A program made the translations under genes and the position numbers. The notes beneath the pieces are model-generated. The model did no database searches. It was given only the letters and a program-made list of their open reading frames with translations, and was not told where the DNA came from. Source: Cyclobacteriaceae bacterium (GTDB taxonomy: Bacteria > Bacteroidota > Bacteroidia > Cytophagales > Cyclobacteriaceae). Taken from it: a stretch of DNA of 64,000 bases. The stretch is taken from NCBI GenBank assembly GCA_019638355.1, contig JAHBTY010000005.1:496001-560000 (forward strand), given 5' to 3'. This document shows, one piece after another, positions 44,175-53,863 of the stretch (positions are counted from its first letter, which is position 1; each line of letters opens with the position of its first letter).

Positions 44175-47168
44175 ATGTTTACGAAAGGCCTCATTCTTTT
44201 TTTTGTTCTGGCCTCCCTTGCCGGTACAGCTCAAACGTCCCGCGCACCCATGCTGGAGCGCTGCGGCACCACCAAATATGAAACACTACAGCTGCAACTA
44301 AATCCCAATCGTGAGCGTAACCGGCAATTTGAAAACTGGATCCAACAAAAGCTCGAAACCAAACGCTTCGGTAATCAACGTACAGAAGGAACACAATCAG
44401 TTTACACCATCCCGGTGGTAGTACATGTTATTCATAATGGTGAAGCCATAGGAACGGGAACTAATATTTCCAACAACCAGATTCTTTCGCAGATCAATGC
44501 GATGAATAAAGACTTTCAGCGATTGAATTTAGATGCAGCCAATACCCCTGCAGAATTTTTACCCGTTGCCGGAAGTATTGACATAGAATTTGTATTGGCA
44601 AAACAAGATCCGTTTGGCGCACCCACCAACGGCATCAATCGCGTACAGGGAACCAAAACCGTTTGGACGATAAATGACAATGCAACATTCAAAGCCTTGA
44701 GTTATTGGCCAGCCGAAGATTACCTCAACATTTGGGTAATTAATATTCCATCTTATCTTGGCTTTGCCCAGTTTCCGGTTTCTTCCTTGCCGGGATTGGA
44801 AGATTCGTCTAACGACAGACTTACAGACGGTGTGGTAATTGATTATACTGTCTTCGGTTCAAACTTTGAAGGCCTCGGTACATTTGCACTTGATACAAAA
44901 TACAACCGCGGCCGTACGTGCACCCATGAAGTAGGCCACTTTTTTGGACTCAAACACATTTGGGGCGATGATGGCTCCGCTTGCAGCGGAACCGATTATG
45001 TTGACGACACACCCAATCAAGGCGGAAATTATGTAGGCCAATGCCCCAGCGGTACCCGAACCACTTGCAGCAGCAATGATATGTACATGAACTACATGGA
45101 CTATACCGATGATGCCTGTATGAACCTCTATACACAAGGCCAGGTTGCCCGAATGACTGTTGTTGTAGAGAACAGTCCGCGAAGGTTTAGTTTACTCAAT
45201 TCAAATGGCGCTAATGATCCACCACCGTTGGCAAATGATCTCGCACTTACTCAAATCAATGCGCCTACTCCCGGAATTTGCGGAGGCCAGTTTACACCAA
45301 CTATTACCGTACAAAATATTGGAACCAACACCGTAACAAACGCACGGGTTCAATTAAAAGTAAACAGCGCAATAGCTGAGATAAAAGATTTTACCACCAA
45401 CCTGGCAAATCTTGCCACAACAACTTTCAGTTTTAGCCCGCTTACCCAAACCTCCGGAAACAGTACTTATGAGTTTGAGGTATTGTTGGTAAATGGTGTT
45501 GCCGATCAACGTCCACAAAATAGTTTGCTTACAGTTACCACCACGGTTCCTGCCAGCATTACCCTACCGGTGGCAGAGGTATTTAATTCAATTCCATCCA
45601 ACTGGAAAATTTATAATCCCGATGGTGGTGTACAATGGAGTTTACGAAACACGCCCACCAACGGCAATGCCATGTATGTAAATTGTTACGACTATGAAAT
45701 TGAAGGGGCAGTTGACAGACTGATTACACCTATACTTGACTTGACCTCAGCATCAACGGCATACCTGCGGTTCGATCGGGCTTATGCGTTATTCAGTGCC
45801 TCGTATCCGGAGCGGCTGCGGGTGTTGGTTTCAACAGCTTGCGATTTTACCCATAGTTTTACTGAGGTATTGAACCTGGAAGGCAGCACCCTGGCAACAG
45901 CACCCGCCACTACAGCTTCGTTTGTGCCTTCCAGTGCAGCACAATGGCAAAATACAATTGTTTCGCTCCAGGATTTTATTGGCAACAAAATCCTGATTGC
46001 CTTTGAAGTTACAAACGCATACGGCAATAATGTTTACATTGATAATGTTACTATCGCTACCGACAACTCGGTTGACCTCGCTTTACTCACCATTGAAAGT
46101 CCGGGGCCGGTAACATGCGTACTACAGCCTGCTCCGGTTTTCCGGGTTAAAAATATGGGGTCTGTTATCATTGAATCATTTAAAGTTCAACCCGAATTGA
46201 ATGGACTTATATTGGCTACCCAAACCTTTACCGGGCAAACTATAAACCCCGGAGGTGAAGCATCTTTTGCCTTAACGGCATTGCCGTATAATACCGGGCA
46301 CAACACACTTACGTTAACTGTAATTGAGCCAAACGGATTGCCAGATGCTAATGGCAACAACAATGTAGTTTCATTTAGCTCTGTTATCAACAATCAGCAA
46401 CAAACCATTCCGCTGCGCCAGGATTTTAATTCATCATTTGATGATTGGTCCGTTATAAGCCAGGGCCAGGCATCTGCATGGAGTTCGCTTGCTACCAATA
46501 AAGTAAGTTCGTTAGTTTATCAGGCATTTAACAACCCAAACCGGGGCGAAGAAACCTGGCTTGCCTCACCGGTTTTAGATTTTTCGCGTACCAGCAAGGC
46601 CAGTGTATTTTTTGATGTGAGCTATGCTACACAAAGCAACGGCAACGAGCGTTTGCGTGTAATGGCTTCCACCGATTGCGGCCAAACATATCCAATTACG
46701 TTGTACGATCAGGCCGGTGAATCACTTTCCAGTGCTACTGCGGCCACCAACTGGATTCCAACTGAAAACGATCATTGGAACAGGGAATCGATCATTCTCA
46801 ATTCCCTCACAGGAAATGCCCAAACCCGGATTGCATTTGTGGCCACGGCCGATAATGGCAACAACCTGTTTATCGACAACATCGAATTTTTTATAAGCGA
46901 TAACATTGCTCCAATCAGCATAGCTGATAAATTTAAAATTTACGGTTCCGGATCGCAGGTATTCGTAACCTTTAACCTGCCCGAAAAATCCGATGCTCAA
47001 CTTCGCATCTACAATTTAGTGGGCCAACTGGTATTATCCAATCAACTATCAGATGTACTTAATCAAACGTACGAGTTAACGCTTGCGCAAGGAACAGGAA
47101 TTTACATTGTGCAGGTACAAGCCGGAAATATGGTTGGGGCTGAACGGGTTTGGTTAACTAACCGGTAA
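44175..47168 (+). CDS. Secreted M43 (cytophagalysin) zinc metalloprotease with T9SS signal
   Basis: A 997-residue secreted protein. A signal peptide (MFTKGLILFFVLASLAGTAQ) is followed by a propeptide-like stretch and the M43 domain (about residues 75-330). This has the extended zinc motif THEVGHFFGLKHIWGDDGS and the Met-turn NDMYMNYMDYTDDACMNLYT. Next come a CARDB-like segment, a jelly-roll domain (FNSIPSNWKIYNPDGGVQWS), a second CARDB-like segment and a second jelly-roll copy (FNSSFDDWSVISQGQASAWS). The C-terminal 75 residues (about 920-997) are a type A T9SS sorting domain ending GIYIVQVQAGNMVGAERVWL. It is therefore exported across the outer membrane and probably cell-surface-bound. Confidence 0.92.
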   Translation: MFTKGLILFFVLASLAGTAQTSRAPMLERCGTTKYETLQLQLNPNRERNRQFENWIQQKLETKRFGNQRTEGTQSVYTIPVVVHVIHNGEAIGTGTNISNNQILSQINAMNKDFQRLNLDAANTPAEFLPVAGSIDIEFVLAKQDPFGAPTNGINRVQGTKTVWTINDNATFKALSYWPAEDYLNIWVINIPSYLGFAQFPVSSLPGLEDSSNDRLTDGVVIDYTVFGSNFEGLGTFALDTKYNRGRTCTHEVGHFFGLKHIWGDDGSACSGTDYVDDTPNQGGNYVGQCPSGTRTTCSSNDMYMNYMDYTDDACMNLYTQGQVARMTVVVENSPRRFSLLNSNGANDPPPLANDLALTQINAPTPGICGGQFTPTITVQNIGTNTVTNARVQLKVNSAIAEIKDFTTNLANLATTTFSFSPLTQTSGNSTYEFEVLLVNGVADQRPQNSLLTVTTTVPASITLPVAEVFNSIPSNWKIYNPDGGVQWSLRNTPTNGNAMYVNCYDYEIEGAVDRLITPILDLTSASTAYLRFDRAYALFSASYPERLRVLVSTACDFTHSFTEVLNLEGSTLATAPATTASFVPSSAAQWQNTIVSLQDFIGNKILIAFEVTNAYGNNVYIDNVTIATDNSVDLALLTIESPGPVTCVLQPAPVFRVKNMGSVIIESFKVQPELNGLILATQTFTGQTINPGGEASFALTALPYNTGHNTLTLTVIEPNGLPDANGNNNVVSFSSVINNQQQTIPLRQDFNSSFDDWSVISQGQASAWSSLATNKVSSLVYQAFNNPNRGEETWLASPVLDFSRTSKASVFFDVSYATQSNGNERLRVMASTDCGQTYPITLYDQAGESLSSATAATNWIPTENDHWNRESIILNSLTGNAQTRIAFVATADNGNNLFIDNIEFFISDNIAPISIADKFKIYGSGSQVFVTFNLPEKSDAQLRIYNLVGQLVLSNQLSDVLNQTYELTLAQGTGIYIVQVQAGNMVGAERVWLTNR

Positions 47169-47495
47169 AGTAGGTTGGACTGTGAGGGCACAGTCCTTGT
47201 GAATGGTATTGAATAAAAAGTTTGAGGGTGGTAAAGCTCCGTATGAGCGCGATAATGGAAGCCAAGTGCTCCAGCCCGTGGAAATAAATGTCAAATCAAA
47301 ATGTTGGCCTACACAAGATTTCTAAACTACAAGTTTTCAATCCTACAGATCTGCCACGAGTTGAACAGGGTTTGGCTTTGCCATTAAAAAATGTATCCTA
47401 AAGTGCGGAGTTACTGCATCTTAGAAATAGGCCAGTCGTCTCCAAAAGGTTGTCAACCTAAAGTAATTTAAACATCTTTGAGTTTTGATTTTAGC
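47169..47495. other. Intergenic region before ddl
   Basis: 327 bases without a convincing gene. GGACTGTG (47177-47184) and CACAGTCC (47189-47196) form a perfect 8-bp hairpin with loop AGGG just after the protease stop; it lacks a T-run. AGGTTGTCAACCT (47447-47459) is a small palindrome overlapping the upstream promoter box of ddl. The rest shows nothing I can support. Confidence 0.5.
47450..47480 (+). promoter_or_regulatory. Probable promoter of ddl
   Basis: TTG (47450-47452) and CATCTTTG (47473-47480, one mismatch to TAnnTTTG) are 20 bases apart. They predict a start near 47487, about ten bases before the ddl ATG. The palindrome at 47447-47459 overlaps the upstream box. Confidence 0.45.
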
Positions 47496-48575
47496 ATGAG
47501 CAAAATACGCATTGCCATATTGTATGGAGGCCGGTCGGTAGAACATGGAGTATCCATCAATTCAGCCCGCAATATTTTTCAATACATTGACAAAAATCGT
47601 TTCGAACCTATTCCCATTGGTATCGCATTAAGCGGAACATGGTACAAAACAGAAGGTGTGAATAAGGAAATCGAAAAAGGAGAACCACTCACACTTTCAC
47701 TCAATCCCGCAGCGCCTTTGTTTATAACGCTAGCTGGTCAGTCATTTTCGGTTGACTTGGTTTTTCCGGTTCTACATGGTACCGATGGTGAAGATGGTAG
47801 CATTCAAGGGTTGCTGAAAGCGATGGATATACCCCTGATTGGAACCGGAGTAAGTGGTTCGGCTATGTCGATGAGTAAACTCGTGGCAAAGCGACTATTA
47901 AAAGAAGCCGGCCTGCCCGTTAACAAATTTCTGCATGCGCACTATACCAATCCCAAGCAATATACTTTTGAAGAAGTGGTGAAGGAGATCGGCCTACCCT
48001 TTATGGTGAAGGCTTGCAACCTTGGCTCATCTGTTGGGGTTTCAAAAGTAAAATCAAAATCCGACTTTGAAACTTCGGTACGGGAATCGTATAAATACGA
48101 TGACAGTATTCTGTTTGAAGAGTTTATTTCCGGAAGAGAAATTGAATGCGCTATTTTGGGTAACGATCCTGCAGAAGCCTCGCTGCCCGGTGAAATCATC
48201 ATTAACAAACACTACGAGTTTTATACCTTCGATGCCAAGTATGTTGATGGTGATGCCGTAATAATTGATGTGCCCGCCAAATTGGATGCAGCTACTACCG
48301 AACGCATCCGCGAGGTTTCCATTAAAGCCTACCAGGTATTGGGTTGCGAAGATTTTTCGCGTGTGGATTTATTTCTTACACCCGAAGGTATAGTTTTCGT
48401 AAATGAAATCAACACCATTCCGGGGTTCACTAACTCCAGCATGTTTCCTATGATGTGGAAAGAACGTGGCATTTCGTTTACCGATTTGATTAGTAAATTG
48501 GCTGATCTGGCATTAGACCGTTATTCCAAATCAAAACGTACCGATCGTAATTTTCAATCAGCTTTAAAATTTTAA
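47496..48575 (+). CDS. ddl: D-alanine--D-alanine ligase
   Basis: A 359-residue ATP-grasp enzyme that makes the D-Ala-D-Ala dipeptide of peptidoglycan. Motifs are IAILYGGRSVEHGVSINSAR at the N-terminus, VFPVLHGTDGEDGSIQGLLK, GTGVSGSAMSMSKLVAKRLL, FMVKACNLGSSVGVSKVKSK (ATP lysine and loop), ILFEEFISGREIECAILGND, and the metal-binding end FVNEINTIPGFTNSSMFPMM. The start is the ATG at 47496 (MSKIRIAILYGG), preferred over a TTG six codons upstream that lies in the promoter. The PASTA-protein gene follows after two bases. Confidence 0.95.
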   Translation: MSKIRIAILYGGRSVEHGVSINSARNIFQYIDKNRFEPIPIGIALSGTWYKTEGVNKEIEKGEPLTLSLNPAAPLFITLAGQSFSVDLVFPVLHGTDGEDGSIQGLLKAMDIPLIGTGVSGSAMSMSKLVAKRLLKEAGLPVNKFLHAHYTNPKQYTFEEVVKEIGLPFMVKACNLGSSVGVSKVKSKSDFETSVRESYKYDDSILFEEFISGREIECAILGNDPAEASLPGEIIINKHYEFYTFDAKYVDGDAVIIDVPAKLDAATTERIREVSIKAYQVLGCEDFSRVDLFLTPEGIVFVNEINTIPGFTNSSMFPMMWKERGISFTDLISKLADLALDRYSKSKRTDRNFQSALKF

Positions 48576-48577
48576 AA

Positions 48578-49414
48578 ATGAAATTGAAGCAATTTTTAAA
48601 AAGGGGTTCGGTGGGTGGGCTATTCCTTTCAGTTGTTATTCCGCTGGGCATTCTGCTGTTAACAGGCATTTTATACTTTTATATTTACCTGCCCGCTATA
48701 ACCAACCATGGCGAATCAATTACAGTACCCGATGTTACAGGCATACATATTGACGAACTGGAGAGTTTTTTAACCAAACATGAACTTCGTTTTGCAGTTA
48801 ACGATTCTTCGTATTCAGCAGATTATCCACCACTAGCCGTGCTGCGTCAATTTCCCCAGCCAGGCTCATTGGTAAAACAAAATCGCGTGGTGTATGTATC
48901 GCTTAACCGGATTTTACCCCCATCGTTGCCATTACCCGAACTTGAAGTTCGATCGTTAGTAAATGCTGAGGTGGTATTGAAAAGCCTTGACCTGAAACGG
49001 GGTAAAATATTTTATAAACCCAGTCCGTTTCGCAACTTGGTATTGGAAGTAAGAATGGATGGGCAGGAAATTAAACCCGGTACGCGCATTACAAAGGGAT
49101 CGGTGATTGATTTGGTAGTAGGCGATGGCAATGGGCCGGCTGATTTTACCATTGGAAATTTGGTAGGTGATGCCTTTGAAACCGCAAAGTTTAAACTAAG
49201 GGGTTGGAATTTACATTTAGGTAGCGTACAAATCCCCACGCAGGTAGATACTACCGGTATTGAAATTTTCGTTTTCAAACAATATCCGGCTGCGGGCGAT
49301 TCGGTTCGTGTGGGCGATCCGGTTGATTTGTGGATTGGACCAAAAGGCTATACAGAATCGGAAGAAACAGAAGAAGGTGGGGAAACGGAGGATAATGAAG
49401 TAATTGACAATTAG
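48578..49414 (+). CDS. Membrane-anchored PASTA-domain protein
   Basis: A 278-residue protein with a single N-terminal transmembrane segment (FLSVVIPLGILLLTGILYFY, about residues 16-35) and three extracytoplasmic PASTA modules: residues about 45-110 (ITVPDVTGIHIDELESFLTK), 115-185 (LPLPELEVRSLVNAEVVLKS) and 190-257 (FTIGNLVGDAFETAKFKLRG). An acidic tail follows (SEETEEGGETEDNE). PASTA modules bind muropeptides or beta-lactams, and cotranscription with ddl supports a cell-wall role. No kinase or transpeptidase domain is attached. Confidence 0.9.
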   Translation: MKLKQFLKRGSVGGLFLSVVIPLGILLLTGILYFYIYLPAITNHGESITVPDVTGIHIDELESFLTKHELRFAVNDSSYSADYPPLAVLRQFPQPGSLVKQNRVVYVSLNRILPPSLPLPELEVRSLVNAEVVLKSLDLKRGKIFYKPSPFRNLVLEVRMDGQEIKPGTRITKGSVIDLVVGDGNGPADFTIGNLVGDAFETAKFKLRGWNLHLGSVQIPTQVDTTGIEIFVFKQYPAAGDSVRVGDPVDLWIGPKGYTESEETEEGGETEDNEVIDN

Positions 49415-49466
49415 CAATGCGATTATCGGGGCAATTGACAAAACGAGTAACTAACTAAAAAACATA

Positions 49467-51374
49467 GTGCGGCTTTTTGCCTTGCTTATATTGATTGTTA
49501 ACGCAACCACAGCCAGTGGCCAATTAGCGCTTACGCCTATTCTGAAAGAACCAGGCAAATCAAAATCTGCACAAGCCAGAACCCAAGACATTACGCCCCG
49601 TTCACTTCCTTTCTGGGATGATTTTGCAACCATAAAAAACGGAGTGGCCGATCCAACCTTATGGCAATTCGGAAACTCGGTGTGGATTAATTCAGGACTG
49701 GGAATCAATCCTCCTTCATTAAATGTTGCCACATTCGATGGATTGGATAGTTTAGGCCGACCTTACAACGTAAACGATGTGCTGGCCAAAGGATTTGCGG
49801 ATAAAATGGTTTCGGCACCCTTGCGTTTAGATGAAGTAATTCCTGCCAACCGTACCAATGTAGCCATTACGTTCTTTTATCAATATAAAGGACGGGGCGA
49901 AGCACCTGATCCTGGCGATATTCTGAGTTTACATTTTAAAAATAACCTGGGTGTATGGACTCCAGTATGGGCCATTGAAAATGATGGCACATTAGCCGTA
50001 GATGAATTTGTGCGCGTAACAATTCCAATTATTGGTGATGGATACTTTCATGACACATTCCAGTTTCGGTTTCAAAACTTTGCACGGTTATCCGGCCCGT
50101 ATGATACCTGGCATGTAGATTATGTGTATGTGAATAATGGAAAATCGCAGGTTGCTCCAGTGTTTCCATTATTTCCGGATCGTACGGTTTCGCAACCACT
50201 AACTTCACTCTTTCAAAATTATCGTGCAGTACCAATTAAACATTTTTTTAATGATCCTGCCACTATACTCAAGCAACCGATTCTTACCCTTACCACTTTG
50301 CGAACCGATCAGGTGTTGCCATCAGGTCAGCCTGTGGATTATGCATCTGAAGTAAAAATTACATCTTACAAAGAAGAGCTTCCGCCCGTTATTAATAATT
50401 TAACCTTAGATACTGACGCGGAGGTTTTAAATCCGCTATTCTATCAAACCTTCACCCAAATAACATTACAAACTTTGCCTGCACCAACTTCATTAGATGC
50501 AACAGCAGACTCCATATTCTTAAGGCTAAAAGTAATTGTGGATTCAGGTGATGACATTGCAAAACCTATTGCGGAAGCTGATTACGATTTGGATGTTTTC
50601 AGTCCGATAAGTTTTCGGTCTAATGATAGTACCCATGCCACTTTTGCCCTCTCCAACTACTACGCCTACGATGATGGTGAAGCCGAATACGGTGCAGGTT
50701 TAAATAAGGCTGGTGCACAAGTGGCATATCGGTTTGATATGCTTACGGATGAAGCGGATACAATCGTAGCGGTTGATTTATATTTTCCCCGCTTTGGCGA
50801 TGAGTCCAGTCAGAGTATTCAACTACAAATTTGGAAAAGCCTATCCACCAACACCCCGGATATTCTTTATTCTGGTACCGTAACCATTCAACGTAATTCC
50901 TTTAATAAATTCTGGCGGGTAAAATTACCGGAACCTATTACGGTGCGCGATTACTTTCACCTGGGTTGGCGGCAACTCTCATCAGCACTTGTTGCAATTG
51001 GGTTAGATAAAAATACCGTAGTGCCCGATAAAATTTTTGTTAACCTGAATGGCACGTGGCAACCCGATAACCTGGCCGGTAGTTTAATGATGCGCCCTGT
51101 GTTTGGGAAAGGTAATGGTAGTGGTGTTATTTCCGGTACTCCGGAAACCCAAGCAATAAACCTCTACCCCAACCCGAACCCTGGCGTGTTTTATATTGAT
51201 GACAAGCCCGATCAAATTCAGTTATTGGATCTTACAGGCAAAGCAATTGCCATCCAAACAGAAACTACTTTTAACAAAACCCGAATTTCAATTATAAATC
51301 CGGTTGCCGGAATTTATGTATTGCGTACACGCCAAGGCAATCAACTGTTTACACAAAAAGTTATCGTTCGGTAA
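49467..51374 (+). CDS. Secreted protein with T9SS type A sorting domain
   Basis: A 635-residue protein beginning at a GTG (49467) with signal peptide MRLFALLILIVNATTASGQ. The body is beta-rich (LPFWDDFATIKNGVADPTLW, NVAITFFYQYKGRGEAPDPG), consistent with jelly-roll or MAM-like adhesive domains, without a catalytic motif I recognise. The C-terminal 75 residues (INLYPNPNPGVFYIDDKPDQ to LFTQKVIVR) are a type A T9SS sorting domain, so it is secreted or surface-anchored. It lies 52 bases after the PASTA gene on the same strand. Confidence 0.85.
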   Translation: MRLFALLILIVNATTASGQLALTPILKEPGKSKSAQARTQDITPRSLPFWDDFATIKNGVADPTLWQFGNSVWINSGLGINPPSLNVATFDGLDSLGRPYNVNDVLAKGFADKMVSAPLRLDEVIPANRTNVAITFFYQYKGRGEAPDPGDILSLHFKNNLGVWTPVWAIENDGTLAVDEFVRVTIPIIGDGYFHDTFQFRFQNFARLSGPYDTWHVDYVYVNNGKSQVAPVFPLFPDRTVSQPLTSLFQNYRAVPIKHFFNDPATILKQPILTLTTLRTDQVLPSGQPVDYASEVKITSYKEELPPVINNLTLDTDAEVLNPLFYQTFTQITLQTLPAPTSLDATADSIFLRLKVIVDSGDDIAKPIAEADYDLDVFSPISFRSNDSTHATFALSNYYAYDDGEAEYGAGLNKAGAQVAYRFDMLTDEADTIVAVDLYFPRFGDESSQSIQLQIWKSLSTNTPDILYSGTVTIQRNSFNKFWRVKLPEPITVRDYFHLGWRQLSSALVAIGLDKNTVVPDKIFVNLNGTWQPDNLAGSLMMRPVFGKGNGSGVISGTPETQAINLYPNPNPGVFYIDDKPDQIQLLDLTGKAIAIQTETTFNKTRISIINPVAGIYVLRTRQGNQLFTQKVIVR

Positions 51375-51441
51375 ACAAATCATTTGAAGCTAAAGGCGTC
51401 TGGCACATGTATGCTACAATGGTCAAGCGTCTGACGCCATA

Positions 51442-52608
51442 TTAATGGCTCAATTGAGCTACAGCCTCTTTTGTTGGTTCTATGATAATCAACTCGAGTG
51501 GCTGTGGTGTAAAACAAAGTATAAAAATCAGCAAAGCAATTATTCCCAACACCACACGCATGGGTGTAAGTGGTTCTTCAACTTCAGATGGCGGATGTGC
51601 AACCCGTACAAATTTCCCAATCAAAAAAGCAAACAATAACCAACCCGGATACCCATTTATCATGGGGAAGAAAGAAACCAGCGCATATTGAATTGTAAAG
51701 ATGAGTAACGCATACATCCACCGATCGCGAGTAGAAAGTTGCAATCCTTCCAACGCTAAAAACATAAAACCTATGAAGAGCGGAATTTCATACCACAGTA
51801 CATCCCAGCCAGACTTGGGATGGATGTAACCCAACCCTGCGTAAAACAGAAATGCTATAAAAATTACCGAAGCAATACGTTTATGCCATTTATAACCGAC
51901 CAATCCATACAACACATGGCCACCGTCTAATTGCCCGATGGGGAGAAGATTAATGGCCGTAAACACCAGCGATAAAAATCCGGCAAACAAAAAGGGATAA
52001 TGAACCAACTCATACATGTTGGGAACGCGTGCCGGATCGGCTACAAATTTTTCAAAGAATACAAAAAGCAGATTTTTGCCGGTAGTAGTGATTAACCCAC
52101 CTTGTTCGTAAAAGCCGGTGTTATACACATAGTTGGGGTAATCCAAACCAAATTGTTCGTACTCCGGATGGATTGTAAAAATATACTCGGGTGGTGGCAA
52201 ATGTGTAAAGCCATACCACAGCAAGCCGAAAGCCACCACAAAACCTGCCAGCGGGCCGGCAATGCCAATATCAAAACTTTGTGTATTGGTTTTAACGCGC
52301 TGGCGCAAGCGAATTAACGCACCCAATGTTCCCAGCATTAAAGGAATGGGTGGTAAAGGAATAAAATACGGCAACGATGATCGCACACGATGGTACATGG
52401 CCGTGAAATAATGACCAAACTCGTGCACGGTAAGCACCGATAAAAAAGTAATGGAATAAGGTAGCCCGCCCATAAAATCCTGCCACGTATATTCACCCGA
52501 TAATATCGATTTACCATTTGTCCACTCGGCACCCGCCAATGTGGTGGTAATAAACGTTACAATAAAAAGCGAGCTGTGAATGAGGACTGCTTTGAGTTTT
52601 GGATTCAT
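51442..52608 (-). CDS. Site-2 protease family (M50) intramembrane metalloprotease
   Basis: A 388-residue polytopic membrane protein. The zinc motif HEFGHYFTAMYHRV (about residues 63-76) lies in the second membrane segment. The conserved LLPIGQLDGGHVLYGL (third zinc ligand Asp) occurs further on, and FDIGIAGPLAGFVVAFGLL is the S2P core segment. Such proteases cleave membrane-bound anti-sigma factors or signal peptides; the substrate is unknown. No PDZ domain is visible. It overlaps the HAD gene by four bases, so the two are cotranscribed. Confidence 0.9.
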   Translation of the reverse strand: MNPKLKAVLIHSSLFIVTFITTTLAGAEWTNGKSILSGEYTWQDFMGGLPYSITFLSVLTVHEFGHYFTAMYHRVRSSLPYFIPLPPIPLMLGTLGALIRLRQRVKTNTQSFDIGIAGPLAGFVVAFGLLWYGFTHLPPPEYIFTIHPEYEQFGLDYPNYVYNTGFYEQGGLITTTGKNLLFVFFEKFVADPARVPNMYELVHYPFLFAGFLSLVFTAINLLPIGQLDGGHVLYGLVGYKWHKRIASVIFIAFLFYAGLGYIHPKSGWDVLWYEIPLFIGFMFLALEGLQLSTRDRWMYALLIFTIQYALVSFFPMINGYPGWLLFAFLIGKFVRVAHPPSEVEEPLTPMRVVLGIIALLIFILCFTPQPLELIIIEPTKEAVAQLSH

Positions 52609-53231
52609 GCAAAAAAATCAAAAATCTGGTTAGGGTACTGAACATGAAACGTGTGTAACCCGGCCTTTGCTGCGCCTGTTATGTTATCCATGTTGTCGTC
52701 CAGAAAAACAGTTTCGGAAGGTAATAAGTTTTGTTCGCGCAACACATGTTGATAAATAGCCACATCCGGCTTGCTCAGGTTAAGCACGTGCGAAAAATAG
52801 GCTTGATGAAAATAATGATCGATGTTAGGCTTACCGGAAGTTTGCAACACGATGTTATTAAAACACTGGCGGTGAATCTCGTTGGTATTACTGAGCAGAA
52901 ACACCCGATGGGTTTCCTTGAGTTGTTCCAATAAAGTAAATCTCTCATGGGGAATATCCAGCAACATAGCATTCCACGCTTTATCCAGTTCCTGATCGGA
53001 AACCTTTACTTGCAACGTTTCACGCAAGTGATTTCTAAATTCAATGTCGGTAATCAGTCCGCGTTCATAGTCGTGAAAGAAAGGGCCCTGGTGTACCCGC
53101 AACTTAATTTCGGGTAAGGTCAATCCGCTTAAATCAGCAAATGCCTGGTGGGTACGTTCAACCGAAAGGTTAAGAATTACACCACCGAGGTCGAAAATGA
53201 TATTCTTGATTCCTGCATTCAACGTGTGCAT
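52605..53231 (-). CDS. HAD-superfamily phosphatase
   Basis: A 208-residue HAD hydrolase of the subclass that includes haloacid dehalogenase-like and YihX-type sugar phosphatases. Motif I is IIFDLGGVILNLS (the second Asp position is Gly, as in the YihX branch), motif II FLLSNTNEIHRQ, motif III near LSKPDVAIYQHVL, and motif IV VFLDDNMDNITGAAKAGLHT. The start is the ATG at 53229-53231 (MHTLNAGIKN); longer versions would run through the tRNA terminator. Substrate unknown. Upstream of the site-2 protease gene. Confidence 0.85.
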   Translation of the reverse strand: MHTLNAGIKNIIFDLGGVILNLSVERTHQAFADLSGLTLPEIKLRVHQGPFFHDYERGLITDIEFRNHLRETLQVKVSDQELDKAWNAMLLDIPHERFTLLEQLKETHRVFLLSNTNEIHRQCFNNIVLQTSGKPNIDHYFHQAYFSHVLNLSKPDVAIYQHVLREQNLLPSETVFLDDNMDNITGAAKAGLHTFHVQYPNQIFDFFA

Positions 53232-53249
53232 ACCAGCATATAAACTAAA

Positions 53250-53280
53250 ACAAGAAAGCCACGCGCTGTTGCGTGGCTTT
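53250..53280 (-). terminator. Terminator of the CAU tRNA
   Basis: Read on the minus strand, AAAGCCACGC (53271-53280) pairs perfectly with GCGTGGCTTT (53255-53264) around the loop AACAGC. A T-rich tail (CTTGTTTTAG) follows. It starts four bases after the tRNA 3' end. Confidence 0.85.
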
Positions 53281-53283
53281 GTG

Positions 53284-53357
53284 TGGGCCCAGCTGGGCAC
53301 GATCCAGCGACCCCTTGATTATGAGTCAAGTGCTCTAACCAGCTGAGCTATGGGCCC
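53284..53357 (-). tRNA. tRNA with CAU anticodon (elongator Met or Ile2)
   Basis: A full 74-base cloverleaf folds by eye on the minus strand: acceptor GGGCCCA/TGGGCCC, D-arm GCTC...GAGC, anticodon stem CTTGA/TCAAG with loop CTCATAA (anticodon CAT), variable GGGTC and T-stem GCTGG/CCAGC. CCA is not encoded. It lacks the three G-C pairs in the anticodon stem expected of an initiator. Elongator Met and lysidine-modified Ile2 cannot be separated by eye. The T-loop reads ATCGTGC, with A54 and T58 instead of the usual T54 and A58. Confidence 0.92.
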
Positions 53358-53451
53358 TATTAAAAGAGACTGCAAATCTAATAATCTCAATTCTGTTTCA
53401 ATAGTTTAGGGACTAATTCGAAGCATTTTTTTCAACTTTTGAGCGGTCGAT

Positions 53452-53829
53452 TTACTTTGTTTCAAAGATTTTCTTCAATTCTGCTTCAATTGCCAGTTTA
53501 GCTGGAGCGTTCGGCTTTAGAATCACCTGCTTCTCGCCCACCACCACTAGCCCACTGGTTTTAATCCGATCGGGAATTTGTTGATCGGTTTGTGCTAGTG
53601 CGGCTTCAAACATTTTTTTTAACTGACTGTATTGCTGCTCGTTTAAGGCTATCCGTGCAGGTTCACCTCCGCTGTAGAAACCAGTAGAGCTTTCTTCCGG
53701 TTTAACCGGAATATACCGGAGCTCGTTAGCTGAAATTTCATACCGGTTGGCACTGCCATCGGCATAAATAAGTTGTGGTTGCTGATTCATACAAGCGACA
53801 ATATATAAAAGTGGAACTATGCGAAGCAT
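53452..53829 (-). CDS. Small lipoprotein of unknown function
   Basis: A 125-residue protein with a short lipoprotein signal (MLRIVPLLYIVAC, Cys13). The ATG at 53827-53829 is chosen because it gives a compact lipoprotein signal; 14 more codons could be read upstream. The mature part (RYEISANELRYIPVKPEESS, GLVVVGEKQVILKPNAPAKL) matches no family I recognise. It lies 34 bases downstream of the pentapeptide-repeat gene. Confidence 0.6.
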   Translation of the reverse strand: MLRIVPLLYIVACMNQQPQLIYADGSANRYEISANELRYIPVKPEESSTGFYSGGEPARIALNEQQYSQLKKMFEAALAQTDQQIPDRIKTSGLVVVGEKQVILKPNAPAKLAIEAELKKIFETK

Positions 53830-53863
53830 AACCCAAGATACTATTTTTCTAATTGACCGGCCC

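Noticed and set aside
53232-53300. Longer N-terminus for the HAD phosphatase
   Set aside because: The extra codons run through the tRNA terminator and into the tRNA 3' end; the ATG at 53231 fits the family.
53284-53357. Initiator tRNA-fMet
   Set aside because: The anticodon stem is CTTGA/TCAAG without the three consecutive G-C pairs of initiators, and the acceptor starts with a normal G-C pair.
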